DNA of 17,014 nt from Collinsella sp. (lineage in GTDB: Bacteria; Actinomycetota; Coriobacteriia; Coriobacteriales; Coriobacteriaceae). Shown here piece after piece: positions 1 to 9,481 of the stretch. The notes under the pieces are model-generated. The model ran no database searches and had not been told where the DNA came from. It saw only the letters and a program-made list of their open reading frames with translations. The position numbers and the translations under genes were made by a program. Location of the stretch: NCBI GenBank assembly GCA_019419625.1, contig DXZO01000030.1:45554-62567 (forward strand). Reading direction: 5' to 3'. Each line of letters begins with the position of its first letter. Positions within the stretch are counted from its first letter, which is position 1.

Positions 1-2008
<2,008 letters not shown>

Positions 2009-2207
2009 ATGTTGTTGTTCCTTATCTGCACGCGCAATGGGCACGGCATGCGGCCGCGCGGGCGTGCTTGGTAGTGCGCTAATACATACAAAAACGGGTG
2101 CGCACAGAGAGGACGTTGCTCAGCACGCTGGCGATCGCTTTGGCAGCCCTATCACGCGCCGTCCAGACGCAGCAGCACTAAGCGATGGAGCAGATTCGCC
2201 GCGGGTT

Positions 2208-2213
2208 AGTATA
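2208..2213 (-). promoter_or_regulatory. Candidate -10 box for the helicase gene
   Basis: Read on the minus strand, 2213-2208 is TATACT, five of six matches to the sigma-70 -10 consensus. No good -35 lies at 17 nt; the nearest TTTACG (2240-2235) is 21 nt away. Transcription from here would give an untranslated leader of roughly 190 nt before the ATG at 2008. Long leaders are known for cold-regulated DEAD-box genes, but whether this one is regulatory is inference. Confidence 0.35.
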
Positions 2214-2280
2214 CCCGTACTCCGTATGCCCCCACGTAAACCACAGATGACGAGGCGGACGGAGTGGGCCTGGTCCGATT

Positions 2281-2418
2281 GTCTCAATCTGTAACATCTA
2301 CAGGGCAAATCTTCCTCTACGTGTTACAGATCGAGACAAACGGTCGACACGGTTCACAAACGTCTCAATCTGTAACGGCTGCGAAGCAAAACCGGCCCTA
2401 AATGTTACAGAACAAGAC
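2281..2418. repeat. Two tandem 57-bp palindromic elements (cluster 1)
   Basis: Elements occupy 2281-2337 and 2362-2418. Each is a 16-bp arm close to GTCTCGATCTGTAACA, a core of about 25 bp, and the reverse-complement arm. Start-to-start spacing is 81 bp. They lie between the divergent helicase and FHA genes, beyond both likely promoters' -10 boxes. The rest of the 2009-2597 gap holds the candidate -10 boxes and no supportable gene. Confidence 0.95.
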
Positions 2419-2484
2419 AGAGGGGGATTTCCGTCCAGTCCAAACCAAATCTCTCAGTCTTCCTGCAATTTCGAACATGTGGCC

Positions 2485-2490
2485 TATAAT
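2485..2490 (+). promoter_or_regulatory. Candidate -10 box for the FHA gene
   Basis: A perfect TATAAT lies about 108 nt before the chosen FHA start. The -35 region around 2462-2467 is poor (CCTGCA). A second AT-rich stretch (TATATATT, near 2507-2514) could also serve. The perfect -10 makes a promoter here plausible, with a leader of about 100 nt. Confidence 0.45.
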
Positions 2491-2597
2491 GTTGCTTTGG
2501 TTACGCTATATATTGCGCAGCCATTTAATACGTCGCCCACCGGGGGCCATTAATTCCTATCGCCATATTGGCTAGGAAGCAATCAAAGGAGGTATCC

Positions 2598-3560
2598 GTG
2601 GCAGCAGAGACGCCTTGCTCGGTCCTCTATAACGATATTCGCTCGTTCGGCGGTCTTAAACATCTCGAGATCGCCCAAATGCTCATCAATGGAAACTCTT
2701 ATCTCGGCAGTACCCTGCTCGAGAAATGCTCCTCCAACCGCTCGTATCTCACCCGTTACATCGTCCATCGCGAGCCTGACCAGTGCGCGCCCGCCATCTA
2801 CAGCGACTTTGCCATCACCACGCTCAATCTTTCCGCGGCAATCTGCAGCAAACTCGGCAGCGGCGAGTCCGCCTATCAGGCAATCGCCGAGCACTATCGC
2901 GGCCCGGCCGCCAACGAAATGATGTCGGCTCTCGCCAGCTACAAGTTGGACAGCCGCCTATATGCAAATGCCCTCAATCGCATCGACAACTTTGACGGCA
3001 ATGCCGTGCGCGAGAAGAGTACGCTTTACCTTATGCTCTTTGTGGCAACGGGGGCGCTCGCTGACCCCATCCAAGGCGTGGCCACCGTCGAGCGCTTTTG
3101 CGACAGCAAGACAGGCGGGCACTTTGGCACCACCGAAACTACCGTCGGACGTGGCTTTATGCGCAGCCTGGAGCAGCCGCGCGCTGTTGCCCCCAACCTC
3201 GGTCTGCTCAGAACCCATGCCGACAACTGCGCCGACATGCAAATCCATCCCCTCACACGCGATCCGCGCGGCACGGTAATTGGGTCCTTGCCCAAAACCT
3301 CGCCCAGCATCACCGATGTAGGCACCGATGCATCGCGCGAGCATCTCCGCATTTGGCTCGAAGGTGGACGCTGGTACGCCCAGGGCCTTGGGTCGACCAA
3401 CGGCACAGTGCTCGAATCGGGCGCGGGCGACGGCGATATTGTGATTGAGCCGCCGCGCGACCAACGCGAACCCGGCAAGATCTATCCCCCGGTGGAAATC
3501 GAAAACAGCGACAGGCTTCACTTGGGTCTCCATACAACGTTTCTCGTTATTGTGGACTAG
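2598..3560 (+). CDS. FHA-domain protein, probable partner of the downstream kinase
   Basis: FHA domains bind phosphothreonine peptides, so this is a likely reader of Ser/Thr kinase signalling in the cytoplasm. With the GTG start it is 320 aa. Residues 1 to about 220 form an unrecognised, mostly helical region without a signal peptide or membrane segment. Residues about 225-318 form the FHA domain: GTVIGS (225-230), the SREH motif (246-249) and GSTNGT (265-270), which carry the conserved phosphopeptide-contact residues. The frame is open back to TTG at 2568, but AAAGGAGG at 2585-2592 sits 5 nt before GTG at 2598, which fixes the start. A kinase gene follows 171 bp later on the same strand; hairpin signals in that gap suggest separate transcription. 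The FHA call is firm; the N-terminal role is unknown. Confidence 0.88.
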   Translation: MAAETPCSVLYNDIRSFGGLKHLEIAQMLINGNSYLGSTLLEKCSSNRSYLTRYIVHREPDQCAPAIYSDFAITTLNLSAAICSKLGSGESAYQAIAEHYRGPAANEMMSALASYKLDSRLYANALNRIDNFDGNAVREKSTLYLMLFVATGALADPIQGVATVERFCDSKTGGHFGTTETTVGRGFMRSLEQPRAVAPNLGLLRTHADNCADMQIHPLTRDPRGTVIGSLPKTSPSITDVGTDASREHLRIWLEGGRWYAQGLGSTNGTVLESGAGDGDIVIEPPRDQREPGKIYPPVEIENSDRLHLGLHTTFLVIVD

Positions 3561-3563
3561 CGC

Positions 3564-3600
3564 GGGCGGTGATCGAAAGACGGTCACCGCCCGTCTTTCG
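3564..3600 (+). terminator. Hairpin region after the FHA gene, two overlapping stems
   Basis: Stem A pairs GGGCGGTGA (3564-3572) with TCACCGCCC (3584-3592). Stem B pairs CGAAAGACGG (3574-3583) with CCGTCTTTCG (3591-3600). They interleave in a pseudoknot-like order and share two bases. There is no clean U-tract, only a pyrimidine-rich TCTTTCGTCT, so intrinsic termination is likely but not certain. Confidence 0.5.
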
Positions 3601-3638
3601 TCTACTGCCTTCTACGTCGTAAACGACAATACCCAGCG

Positions 3639-3699
3639 GTATACGTGGGCAGTGCGGCTATCATAGTACTTTACCGATATCCGCACTGCCCACGTATAC
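3639..3699. repeat. Perfect 19-bp inverted repeat upstream of the kinase gene
   Basis: GTATACGTGGGCAGTGCGG at 3639-3657 is exactly complementary to 3681-3699, with a 23-nt centre. The centre contains CTATCATAG, which gives a -10-like hexamer on each strand (TATCAT on plus at 3659-3664, TATGAT on minus). It ends 32 nt before the kinase start codon. It may be an operator, a leader RNA hairpin or an invertible promoter; the sequence alone does not decide. Confidence 0.85.
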
Positions 3700-3731
3700 G
3701 CGCGGCAACCCATGCCAGACAAAGGAACGCC

Positions 3732-5816
3732 ATGGATACTACCGATAGCGCCTATGGCGACAAACTCATCCGTCTCGATACGTTCGATACCGCCGTGGCA
3801 GTCGACCCCAGTGCCGAGGACGACGCCAAACGCCGGTTTATGACGCTTATTCTTCAGACGGCATACCGCGACAGCGGCAATATCGGACACGTGCTGCGCG
3901 CAACCAACACGAGCGGCGAGGTCTTTGCCGTCAAGCTGCTCAAGGACAACGCCATCCTTTCCGACCAGACGCCCGACCGCTCCGCCGAGCAATCGGCCGC
4001 GCATCTGGCCAACACTGCCGCGCTGTTCGAGGAATACCGTCATCTGTGTACCGTCTCGCACCTGCGCGGATTTCCGCGCGTCTATGGCTACGGATCGTGC
4101 GAGGACGACCCGCTTATCCTCATGGAGTGGGTCGAGGGCACCTCGCTCAAACAGGCGCTGCCCTTGCTTCCGCACGACGCCTCGGGCGGGCTGACCACCC
4201 AGATGGTCGCCGCCGTCGGAAACGCCGTGCTTCGCGCGCTCTTGATGACCCAAGGCCTTGTGAATCCGGTCGTCCATCGCGACCTGTCGCCTGCCAATAT
4301 CATGTTCCGCACCACCAGCCGAACGCTCGAGCAGCAGATTGCCGATTGCTCCTTTGACCCCTGTCTCATCGACATGGGCTCCGCGACCATGGCCCTCGGC
4401 GACGACACGATCACCCGGCGCGCCGACATCTGGCGCTTTGCCACGCCCGCATACGCCGCGCCCGAAATGCTCACGCAGGATATCGAAGGCATCGCGGCCC
4501 TTCGCCGCTCGCCCGCGATCGACGTCTATGCGCTTTCGAGCATTCTGTACCAGCTCTACAGCGGTCGTAAGCCGTTCGACATCGAGTCGACGGGTGCCGC
4601 GGCAACCGGCTCGTTCTACCTCATAAAGACCAAGACCAAACCGGCGCCGCTCAAGCCGCGCTGCGAGGACGATGAAGCGCTCGTCCAGATCATCATGAAA
4701 GGCATCTCGGTCGAACAGGGCAATCGCCCCACCGAGCAGCAGATGCTCGAGGCGCTCTCGGCATACCTCCCCGCTGCAGAATCTGAGGACCGCGAGGGTG
4801 CAGGAGACGAGGCCGCAATTGATATCGATTCTGGCACGCACCTTAAGGTCGACGTCGCCGGCGAGCGCGCACGAGAGATCCTGGAGCAGGCCCGTCACGA
4901 TGCCATGACCCGCCGCCGCTTTGTCATCGGCGGCGTCGTTGCAGCCGTTGCGGGGCTCGGCGTTATCGGGGCGGCAACCCATGGCTTTGGCATCCCCGAC
5001 TACCTGGACGGCATCCGCGGTTCGCTTGACGACTACACCTGGGCTCAGCTGCAGGAGATTTCGCTCAAGATTAAGGCCGCCGAGACCCGTAGCGAGGCAC
5101 GCGAGATTGCCAAGCGCTACCACCTGCTCGACGTTGACGGGCATATCCCCTATCCGTGCACCAAGCGTGTGAAGCTCGCCAACGGGCTGGAGGTCGGCGC
5201 TCAGCTTGTGGGCATCCGTCACGATGAGCTTCTGGACGGGACAGGCAAGGCCGGGCTGACGTTTATGTTCGACGCGGGTATTGCCGAGCGCGATGCTGCG
5301 ACTGAACCGCCGAGCGCCGGCTGGGCAGATTGCGAGCTGCGGGAATGGCTCGACGGCGACGGCCTTAAGCTGCTGCCCAACGAGTTGCGCGCGCTCATCA
5401 AATCTGTCAAAAAGGTCTCGAATAACGTTGGCGCCGCCAACAGTGCATCGTGTCTGAGCGAGCTGCCCGCAACCCTTTGGCTGCCCGCCATGGTCGAGCT
5501 GTGCGGTACGCAACCGCCCGATTCGTTTGCCGAGGGCTATCACTACCTGGCAGACATCTACAACGGCGAGGGCAAGGAGTATCAGCTCTTCCGCGAGCTC
5601 AAGGTGAGCCCGTATTCCACGAACGAGACGATGGTCCGCCAATGGAAGGGCAAGGACACCTGTTGGTGGGAGCGCACGGTGAGCCCCGACACATCGGAGA
5701 GTGGAGGCACACTCTATTTGAATCGCGTGGGACACGACGGCGACGTCTTTACGTACGCAACGCCTGCGGACAAGCCAAATAAGCGAACCTGTGTGATCCC
5801 CGGGTTCTGTATCTAG
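3732..5816 (+). CDS. Membrane Ser/Thr protein kinase with C-terminal DUF6273-like ectodomain
   Basis: Hanks-type kinase of 694 aa. The cytoplasmic kinase domain spans about residues 40-370: the ATP-binding Lys is K68 in VFAVKLLK, the catalytic loop is HRDLSPAN (182-189, D184 and N189), the metal motif is DMG (214-216) instead of DFG, and TPAYAAPE forms the P+1/APE region. The glycine-rich loop is divergent (DSGNIGHV, 47-54). A single membrane helix lies at about 397-418 after RRR, so the C-terminus should be outside. Residues about 475-694 resemble DUF6273: a GKAGLTF segment, a NNVGAANS loop and a terminal VIPGFCI. An in-frame ATG at 3645 lies inside the inverted repeat; AAAGGA at 3721-3726, 5 nt before ATG 3732, supports the later start. 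Catalytic residues are present, so activity is likely; substrate and external signal are unknown. Confidence 0.9.
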   Translation: MDTTDSAYGDKLIRLDTFDTAVAVDPSAEDDAKRRFMTLILQTAYRDSGNIGHVLRATNTSGEVFAVKLLKDNAILSDQTPDRSAEQSAAHLANTAALFEEYRHLCTVSHLRGFPRVYGYGSCEDDPLILMEWVEGTSLKQALPLLPHDASGGLTTQMVAAVGNAVLRALLMTQGLVNPVVHRDLSPANIMFRTTSRTLEQQIADCSFDPCLIDMGSATMALGDDTITRRADIWRFATPAYAAPEMLTQDIEGIAALRRSPAIDVYALSSILYQLYSGRKPFDIESTGAAATGSFYLIKTKTKPAPLKPRCEDDEALVQIIMKGISVEQGNRPTEQQMLEALSAYLPAAESEDREGAGDEAAIDIDSGTHLKVDVAGERAREILEQARHDAMTRRRFVIGGVVAAVAGLGVIGAATHGFGIPDYLDGIRGSLDDYTWAQLQEISLKIKAAETRSEAREIAKRYHLLDVDGHIPYPCTKRVKLANGLEVGAQLVGIRHDELLDGTGKAGLTFMFDAGIAERDAATEPPSAGWADCELREWLDGDGLKLLPNELRALIKSVKKVSNNVGAANSASCLSELPATLWLPAMVELCGTQPPDSFAEGYHYLADIYNGEGKEYQLFRELKVSPYSTNETMVRQWKGKDTCWWERTVSPDTSESGGTLYLNRVGHDGDVFTYATPADKPNKRTCVIPGFCI

Positions 5817-5858
5817 GCGGCGGGCGTCTTGCCGTGACGGGACCCCTCCCCGGCAATT

Positions 5859-6155
5859 GTCTCGATCTGTAACACTAGCTCGGCAGATACAGGTCTAGAT
5901 GTTACAGAACGAGACAAAACCCCAACCCCGCGAGACAACATCTCAATCTGTAACAGTAAGGGGTTAAAACTTCTCTAGATGTTACAGATCGAGACATTGA
6001 GTTTCCTGCCAACTGTTTGTCTTGATCTGTAACAAATACTCGGTAAAACGGGGTCTAGATGTTACAGACCGAGACGTTAGTTTTCGGCTGAAATGTTTGT
6101 CTAAATCTGTAACAGTTACGGCTCAACGACTGGACCAGATGTTACAGATTGAGAT
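5859..6155. repeat. Four tandem 57-bp palindromic elements (cluster 2)
   Basis: Elements at 5859-5915, 5940-5995, 6019-6075 and 6099-6155, with starts 81, 79 and 80 bp apart. Arms match GTCTCGATCTGTAACA and its complement with 0-3 changes; cores differ but end in TCTAGAT or CCAGAT before the right arm. They fill most of the 490-bp gap between the kinase stop and copA. A possible decayed half-site, TCATCTGTAAT, lies near 6192-6202. No gene is seen in this gap. Confidence 0.95.
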
Positions 6156-6228
6156 GATTGGTTGGGACGGCCACCGATTGAGCAGCCACCCTCATCTGTA
6201 ATGAAAAGTCATACATTCCAACCATTAC

Positions 6229-6259
6229 TGGACACCCCCAGGGGGTATGGGTGTATAGT
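6229..6259 (+). promoter_or_regulatory. copA promoter
   Basis: TGGACA at 6229-6234 (five of six to TTGACA) and TATAGT at 6254-6259 (five of six except the fifth base) are separated by 19 bp. The spacer is long for sigma-70 and contains the GC-rich CsoR-type palindrome. The predicted transcript would start near 6266, giving a leader of about 40 nt. Confidence 0.55.
6232..6254. promoter_or_regulatory. CsoR-type copper operator
   Basis: A C5-A-G5 palindrome, ACCCCCAGGGGGT (6234-6246), is nested with flanking ACACCC and GGGTGT, between the -35 and -10 of copA. CsoR proteins are known to bind G/C-rich pseudopalindromes of the TACCCC-n-GGGGTA kind. csoR itself lies two genes downstream. Repression by CsoR without copper and release with Cu(I) is inferred from that. 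Confidence 0.7.
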
Positions 6260-6306
6260 ATCAGCAGGTTAACAATTCCAACAGCGAACCACAGAAAGGA
6301 GAAGCC

Positions 6307-8646
6307 ATGGCTCAAGATAAGTTCGACGTGGGTGGCATGACATGCGCCGCCTGCCAGGCGCACGTGGATCGTGCCGTGAGCAAGCTCGACGGCGTCGAGA
6401 GCGTCGCGGTCAATCTGCTCGCCGGCTCTATGCTGGTGGACTACGACCCCGCGCAGGTCACCCCCGACGACATCTGCACCGCCGTCGATCGCGCTGGCTA
6501 CTCGGCCTCACCCGTCAGCACGGGCACCGACGCCGCCCAAAGCGGCAGTACGCAAGCCAGGTCCGGCGCCGCCCATATGGAGTCGCCCACCAAAAAACTG
6601 GAGGCCGCCGCCTCTGCCATGCGCACTCGTCTCATCGTCTCGATCGTATTCCTCATCCCACTGTTCTACATAGGCATGGGGCACATGCTTGGCTGGCCGC
6701 TGCCCGGCGTCTTCACCGACCATACCCACAGCATGACGCTCGCCCTCACCGAGCTCGTCCTGCTTATCCCCATCGTCTATGTCAACGACGCGTACTTTAT
6801 CAACGGGTTTAAATCGCTCGCGCACGGCGCGCCCACCATGGACGCCCTTATTGCCGTGGGCGCCACCGCTTCCGTCGCCTGGTCGTTCTATGCCATGTTT
6901 ATCATGGCCGACCAGCTGGCCGCCGGGCAAATCCACGAGGCCATGATGACGGGCATGGACAACCTGTATTTTGAGAGTGCGGGCACGATCCTGTCGCTCG
7001 TCACCGTGGGCAAATACCTCGAGACGCGCAGTAAGTCCAAGACCGGCGGCGCTATCGAGGCGCTCATCGACTTGGCTCCCAAGACCGCGACCGTCGTGAC
7101 CGACGACGGCGCCGAGACCACGGTGGACGTCGACGCCATTCTACCCGGCCAGGTGCTGCGTGTGCGTCCCGGCGAGTCTATCCCTGTCGACGGCGTGGTA
7201 CTCGAGGGCGCGTCGGCCGTGGACGAGAGCGCGCTCACCGGCGAGTCCATCCCCGTGGAAAAGGCCGCCGGCGACACCGTCAACGCCGCCACGGTCAACC
7301 GCACTGGCTCGTTTACCTTCCGTGCCACACGCGTGGGCGCCGACACGTCGCTTGCCAAAATCATCCAGCTCGTCGAGGACGCCAACGCCACCAAGGCGCC
7401 CATCGCCCGCATGGCCGATAAGGTCGCCGGCGTGTTTGTGCCCGTGGTGTTTGCGATCTCGGCCGTGACCTTTGCGGTGTGGATGGCTCTCACCGGCAGC
7501 ATAAACGAGGCGCTCACCTCCGCCGTGGCCGTGTTGGTGATCAGCTGCCCGTGCGCACTCGGCCTGGCCACGCCCGTCGCCATTATGGTGGGCACCGGCA
7601 AGGGCGCCGAGATGGGCATTCTGTTTAAGAGCGCCGAGGCGCTGGAGAATCTGCGCAACGTGGGCACCGTGGTGCTCGATAAGACCGGCACCGTCACCCG
7701 CGGCAAGCCGGCCGTGACCGACATTGTGGTTGCCGTGCGCGCCGACGGCTCGCCCGCTATGAGTGAAAAGGCGCTACTGAAGCTCGCTGCCGCGTTGGAG
7801 CGCTCGAGCGAGCACCCGCTGGCCGAGGCGATTATGGCCGAGTGCGAGGCGCGCGGAATCGTCGCACGCATGGTCGAGGACTTTGCCGCCGTGCCCGGGC
7901 GAGGCGTTACCGCGCGCGAGGGACAAAACGTCATCGCTGCCGGCAACGTTCGTCTGATGAGCGAGCTGGGTATCACCGTGCCCGCAGGACTTGCGGAGCG
8001 ATTTGCCGCCGAGGGCAGAACGCCGCTGTTCTTTGCCAAGAACGGCGAGCTTGTCGGCACCATCGCCGTGGCTGACGAGGTCAAAGAGACGAGTGCCGAG
8101 GCCATCGCCGCGCTCCGCAAGCTCGGCGTCGACGTGCGCATGCTCACCGGCGACAACCGCGTGACGGCCGAGGCCATCGCCCGCCGCGTGGGACTGAGCA
8201 GCGAGCAGGTCATCGCCGACGTCCTCCCCGCCGACAAGGAGCGCCATGTGCGCGAGCTGCAGGACGCGGGCGGCAAGGTCGCCATGGTGGGCGACGGCAT
8301 CAACGACTCCCCCGCCTTGACGCGCGCCGACGTGGGCCTTGCGATTGGCACCGGCGCCGACATCGCCAAAGAAGGGGCAGATGTGGTGCTCATGCGCAGC
8401 GACCTCATGGACGTCGCCCGAGCCATCGAGCTTTCACGCGCCACGATCCGCAACATCAAGCAGGACCTGTTCTGGGCACTGTTCTACAACGGCATCGGCA
8501 TTCCGCTGGCGGCGGGCGTGTTCTTCCCGCTCACCGGATGGCAGTTCTCGCCGATGTTCGGCGCCGCGGCCATGAGCCTGTCGAGCGTGTGCGTCGTAAG
8601 CAATGCGCTGCGCCTGAAATCCTTTAAGCCCAAGACGGCGCACTGA
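6307..8646 (+). CDS. copA: Copper-exporting P1B-type ATPase
   Basis: Pumps Cu(I) out across the cytoplasmic membrane using ATP. 779 aa, normal for the family with a single N-terminal metal domain. Residues about 4-70 are an HMA domain with MTCAAC (C13, C16). TGES of the actuator is at 311-314, the membrane Cu site CPC at 414-416, the phosphorylation motif DKTGT at 458-462 (D458), the P1B-specific HP at 503-504 and GDGINDSP from 662. Hydrophobic helices are arranged as expected before and after these. AAAGGAG at 6295-6301, 5 nt before the ATG, sets the start. It is first in a copA-copZ-csoR block under a CsoR-type operator. No defects are seen. The CPC and HMA pattern favours Cu(I) over Zn or Cd. 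Confidence 0.97.
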   Translation: MAQDKFDVGGMTCAACQAHVDRAVSKLDGVESVAVNLLAGSMLVDYDPAQVTPDDICTAVDRAGYSASPVSTGTDAAQSGSTQARSGAAHMESPTKKLEAAASAMRTRLIVSIVFLIPLFYIGMGHMLGWPLPGVFTDHTHSMTLALTELVLLIPIVYVNDAYFINGFKSLAHGAPTMDALIAVGATASVAWSFYAMFIMADQLAAGQIHEAMMTGMDNLYFESAGTILSLVTVGKYLETRSKSKTGGAIEALIDLAPKTATVVTDDGAETTVDVDAILPGQVLRVRPGESIPVDGVVLEGASAVDESALTGESIPVEKAAGDTVNAATVNRTGSFTFRATRVGADTSLAKIIQLVEDANATKAPIARMADKVAGVFVPVVFAISAVTFAVWMALTGSINEALTSAVAVLVISCPCALGLATPVAIMVGTGKGAEMGILFKSAEALENLRNVGTVVLDKTGTVTRGKPAVTDIVVAVRADGSPAMSEKALLKLAAALERSSEHPLAEAIMAECEARGIVARMVEDFAAVPGRGVTAREGQNVIAAGNVRLMSELGITVPAGLAERFAAEGRTPLFFAKNGELVGTIAVADEVKETSAEAIAALRKLGVDVRMLTGDNRVTAEAIARRVGLSSEQVIADVLPADKERHVRELQDAGGKVAMVGDGINDSPALTRADVGLAIGTGADIAKEGADVVLMRSDLMDVARAIELSRATIRNIKQDLFWALFYNGIGIPLAAGVFFPLTGWQFSPMFGAAAMSLSSVCVVSNALRLKSFKPKTAH

Positions 8647-8650
8647 TGCA

Positions 8651-8722
8651 CCCGACCTTGCCCCTCAAACCGTCGCTCGCGTACCCAAGTACGCTTCGCT
8701 CCTCTTTCGGGGCAATCTCGGG
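8651..8722. repeat. REP-like imperfect inverted repeat between copA and copZ
   Basis: Outer arms CCCGA-cc-TTGCCCC (8651-8664) and GGGGCAA-tc-TCGGG (8709-8722) pair with a 2-nt internal loop. A second stem, GCGTAC (8679-8684) with GTACGC (8689-8694), sits inside. There is no U-tract. It could attenuate transcription or stabilise the copA message, so copA and copZ levels may differ. Confidence 0.7.
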
Positions 8723-8798
8723 CACCTCAGCGCACCTTTAAGATGACACTGTTCACGACTAAACTGTCAGATAATCTCAATCGATAAGGAGTACACCC

Positions 8799-9020
8799 AT
8801 GCGATACACAATCAAGACTTCCGGCCTTATGTGCGGCCACTGCGACGCCACCGTCGAGACGGCACTGCTCAACGTAGCCGGCGTGACCGACGCCGAGGCA
8901 GATCACGAGACTCAGACCGTCCAGGTGGAGTGCGCCGACACCGTGACCGCCGAGCAGCTCGCCGCCGCTGTCGAGGCCGCGGGCGAGAAGTTCCACGCCC
9001 TTTCGGTGACCGCCGCGTAA
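8799..9020 (+). CDS. copZ: Copper chaperone, HMA domain
   Basis: Binds Cu(I) in the cytoplasm and hands it to CopA. 73 aa, one complete HMA fold of usual length. The metal loop is LMCGHCDA, with the CxxC cysteines at residues 12 and 15. AAGGAG at 8786-8791, 7 nt upstream, supports the ATG. It lies 152 bp after copA, across a hairpin, and 42 bp before csoR. A GATAAT at 8770-8775 could be a weak promoter of its own, but no -35 is convincing. Confidence 0.93.
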   Translation: MRYTIKTSGLMCGHCDATVETALLNVAGVTDAEADHETQTVQVECADTVTAEQLAAAVEAAGEKFHALSVTAA

Positions 9021-9062
9021 CGACCCACACCTACCTCCCCCGACCAGAAACGAGGACCCGCC

Positions 9063-9335
9063 ATGATGGCAGACCATAAATCGGTGACCCGCATGCTCAA
9101 AACGGCACGCGGTCAGATCGACGGCATCTTGCGGATGGTCGATGAGGACCGTTATTGCGTCGATATCTCCACGCAGCTCATGGCCACACAGGCGCTCCTC
9201 GCGCGCATTAACGCCGACGTGCTCAAGGCGCATATCGAGGGCTGCGTGACTTCGGCAATCGAATCGGGCGACGAAGACCTCAAAGCCGCCAAGCTCGCCG
9301 AGATCGAACGCGTCGTCGACAAGCTCTCCAAGTAA
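9063..9335 (+). CDS. csoR: Cu(I)-sensing transcriptional repressor, CsoR family
   Basis: All-helical DNA-binding repressor of the CsoR/RcnR/FrmR family, 90 aa. The family's copper ligands are present as Cys-His-Cys: C32 (RYCVDI), H57 and C61 (HIEGC), the set that marks Cu(I)-binding CsoR rather than nickel or formaldehyde sensors. Two ATGs are adjacent (9063 and 9066); GAGGA at 9052-9056 is 6 nt before the first. It is the last gene of the copper block and is expected to act on the palindrome ahead of copA, giving feedback control if co-transcribed. Confidence 0.93.
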   Translation: MMADHKSVTRMLKTARGQIDGILRMVDEDRYCVDISTQLMATQALLARINADVLKAHIEGCVTSAIESGDEDLKAAKLAEIERVVDKLSK

Positions 9336-9345
9336 TTGGGGCATT

Positions 9346-9426
9346 GGGGACAGACTACTTTGCACCGTCTTGGTGTTCCGGGGACAGGTATGTTTGCACC
9401 ACGTTGGCGCAGATTAACCTGTCCCC
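9346..9426. repeat. GGGGACAG repeats and hairpin downstream of csoR
   Basis: Two related direct copies start at 9346 and 9380; each has GGGGACAG, then TTTGCACC and TTGG at matching offsets. The second copy's GGGGACAGGT (9380-9389) pairs with ACCTGTCCCC (9417-9426), followed by CTTGCTCT. It may end the copper transcript, but the T-tract is weak. Part of the sequence recurs at the end of gltD. Confidence 0.65.
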
Positions 9427-9481
9427 CTTGCTCTAAATCGGGTATAAAGGCGTGCAGCATATCGAACGAAAGGCAATTTGC

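Noticed and set aside
3612..5735. 707-codon minus-strand frame opposite the kinase
   Set aside because: The plus strand carries clear kinase and DUF6273-like motifs; the antisense product has none and is a composition effect.
5859..6155. CRISPR array
   Set aside because: Spacing is regular, but repeats are only 16 bp, alternate in orientation, vary in sequence, and no cas gene is present in the window.
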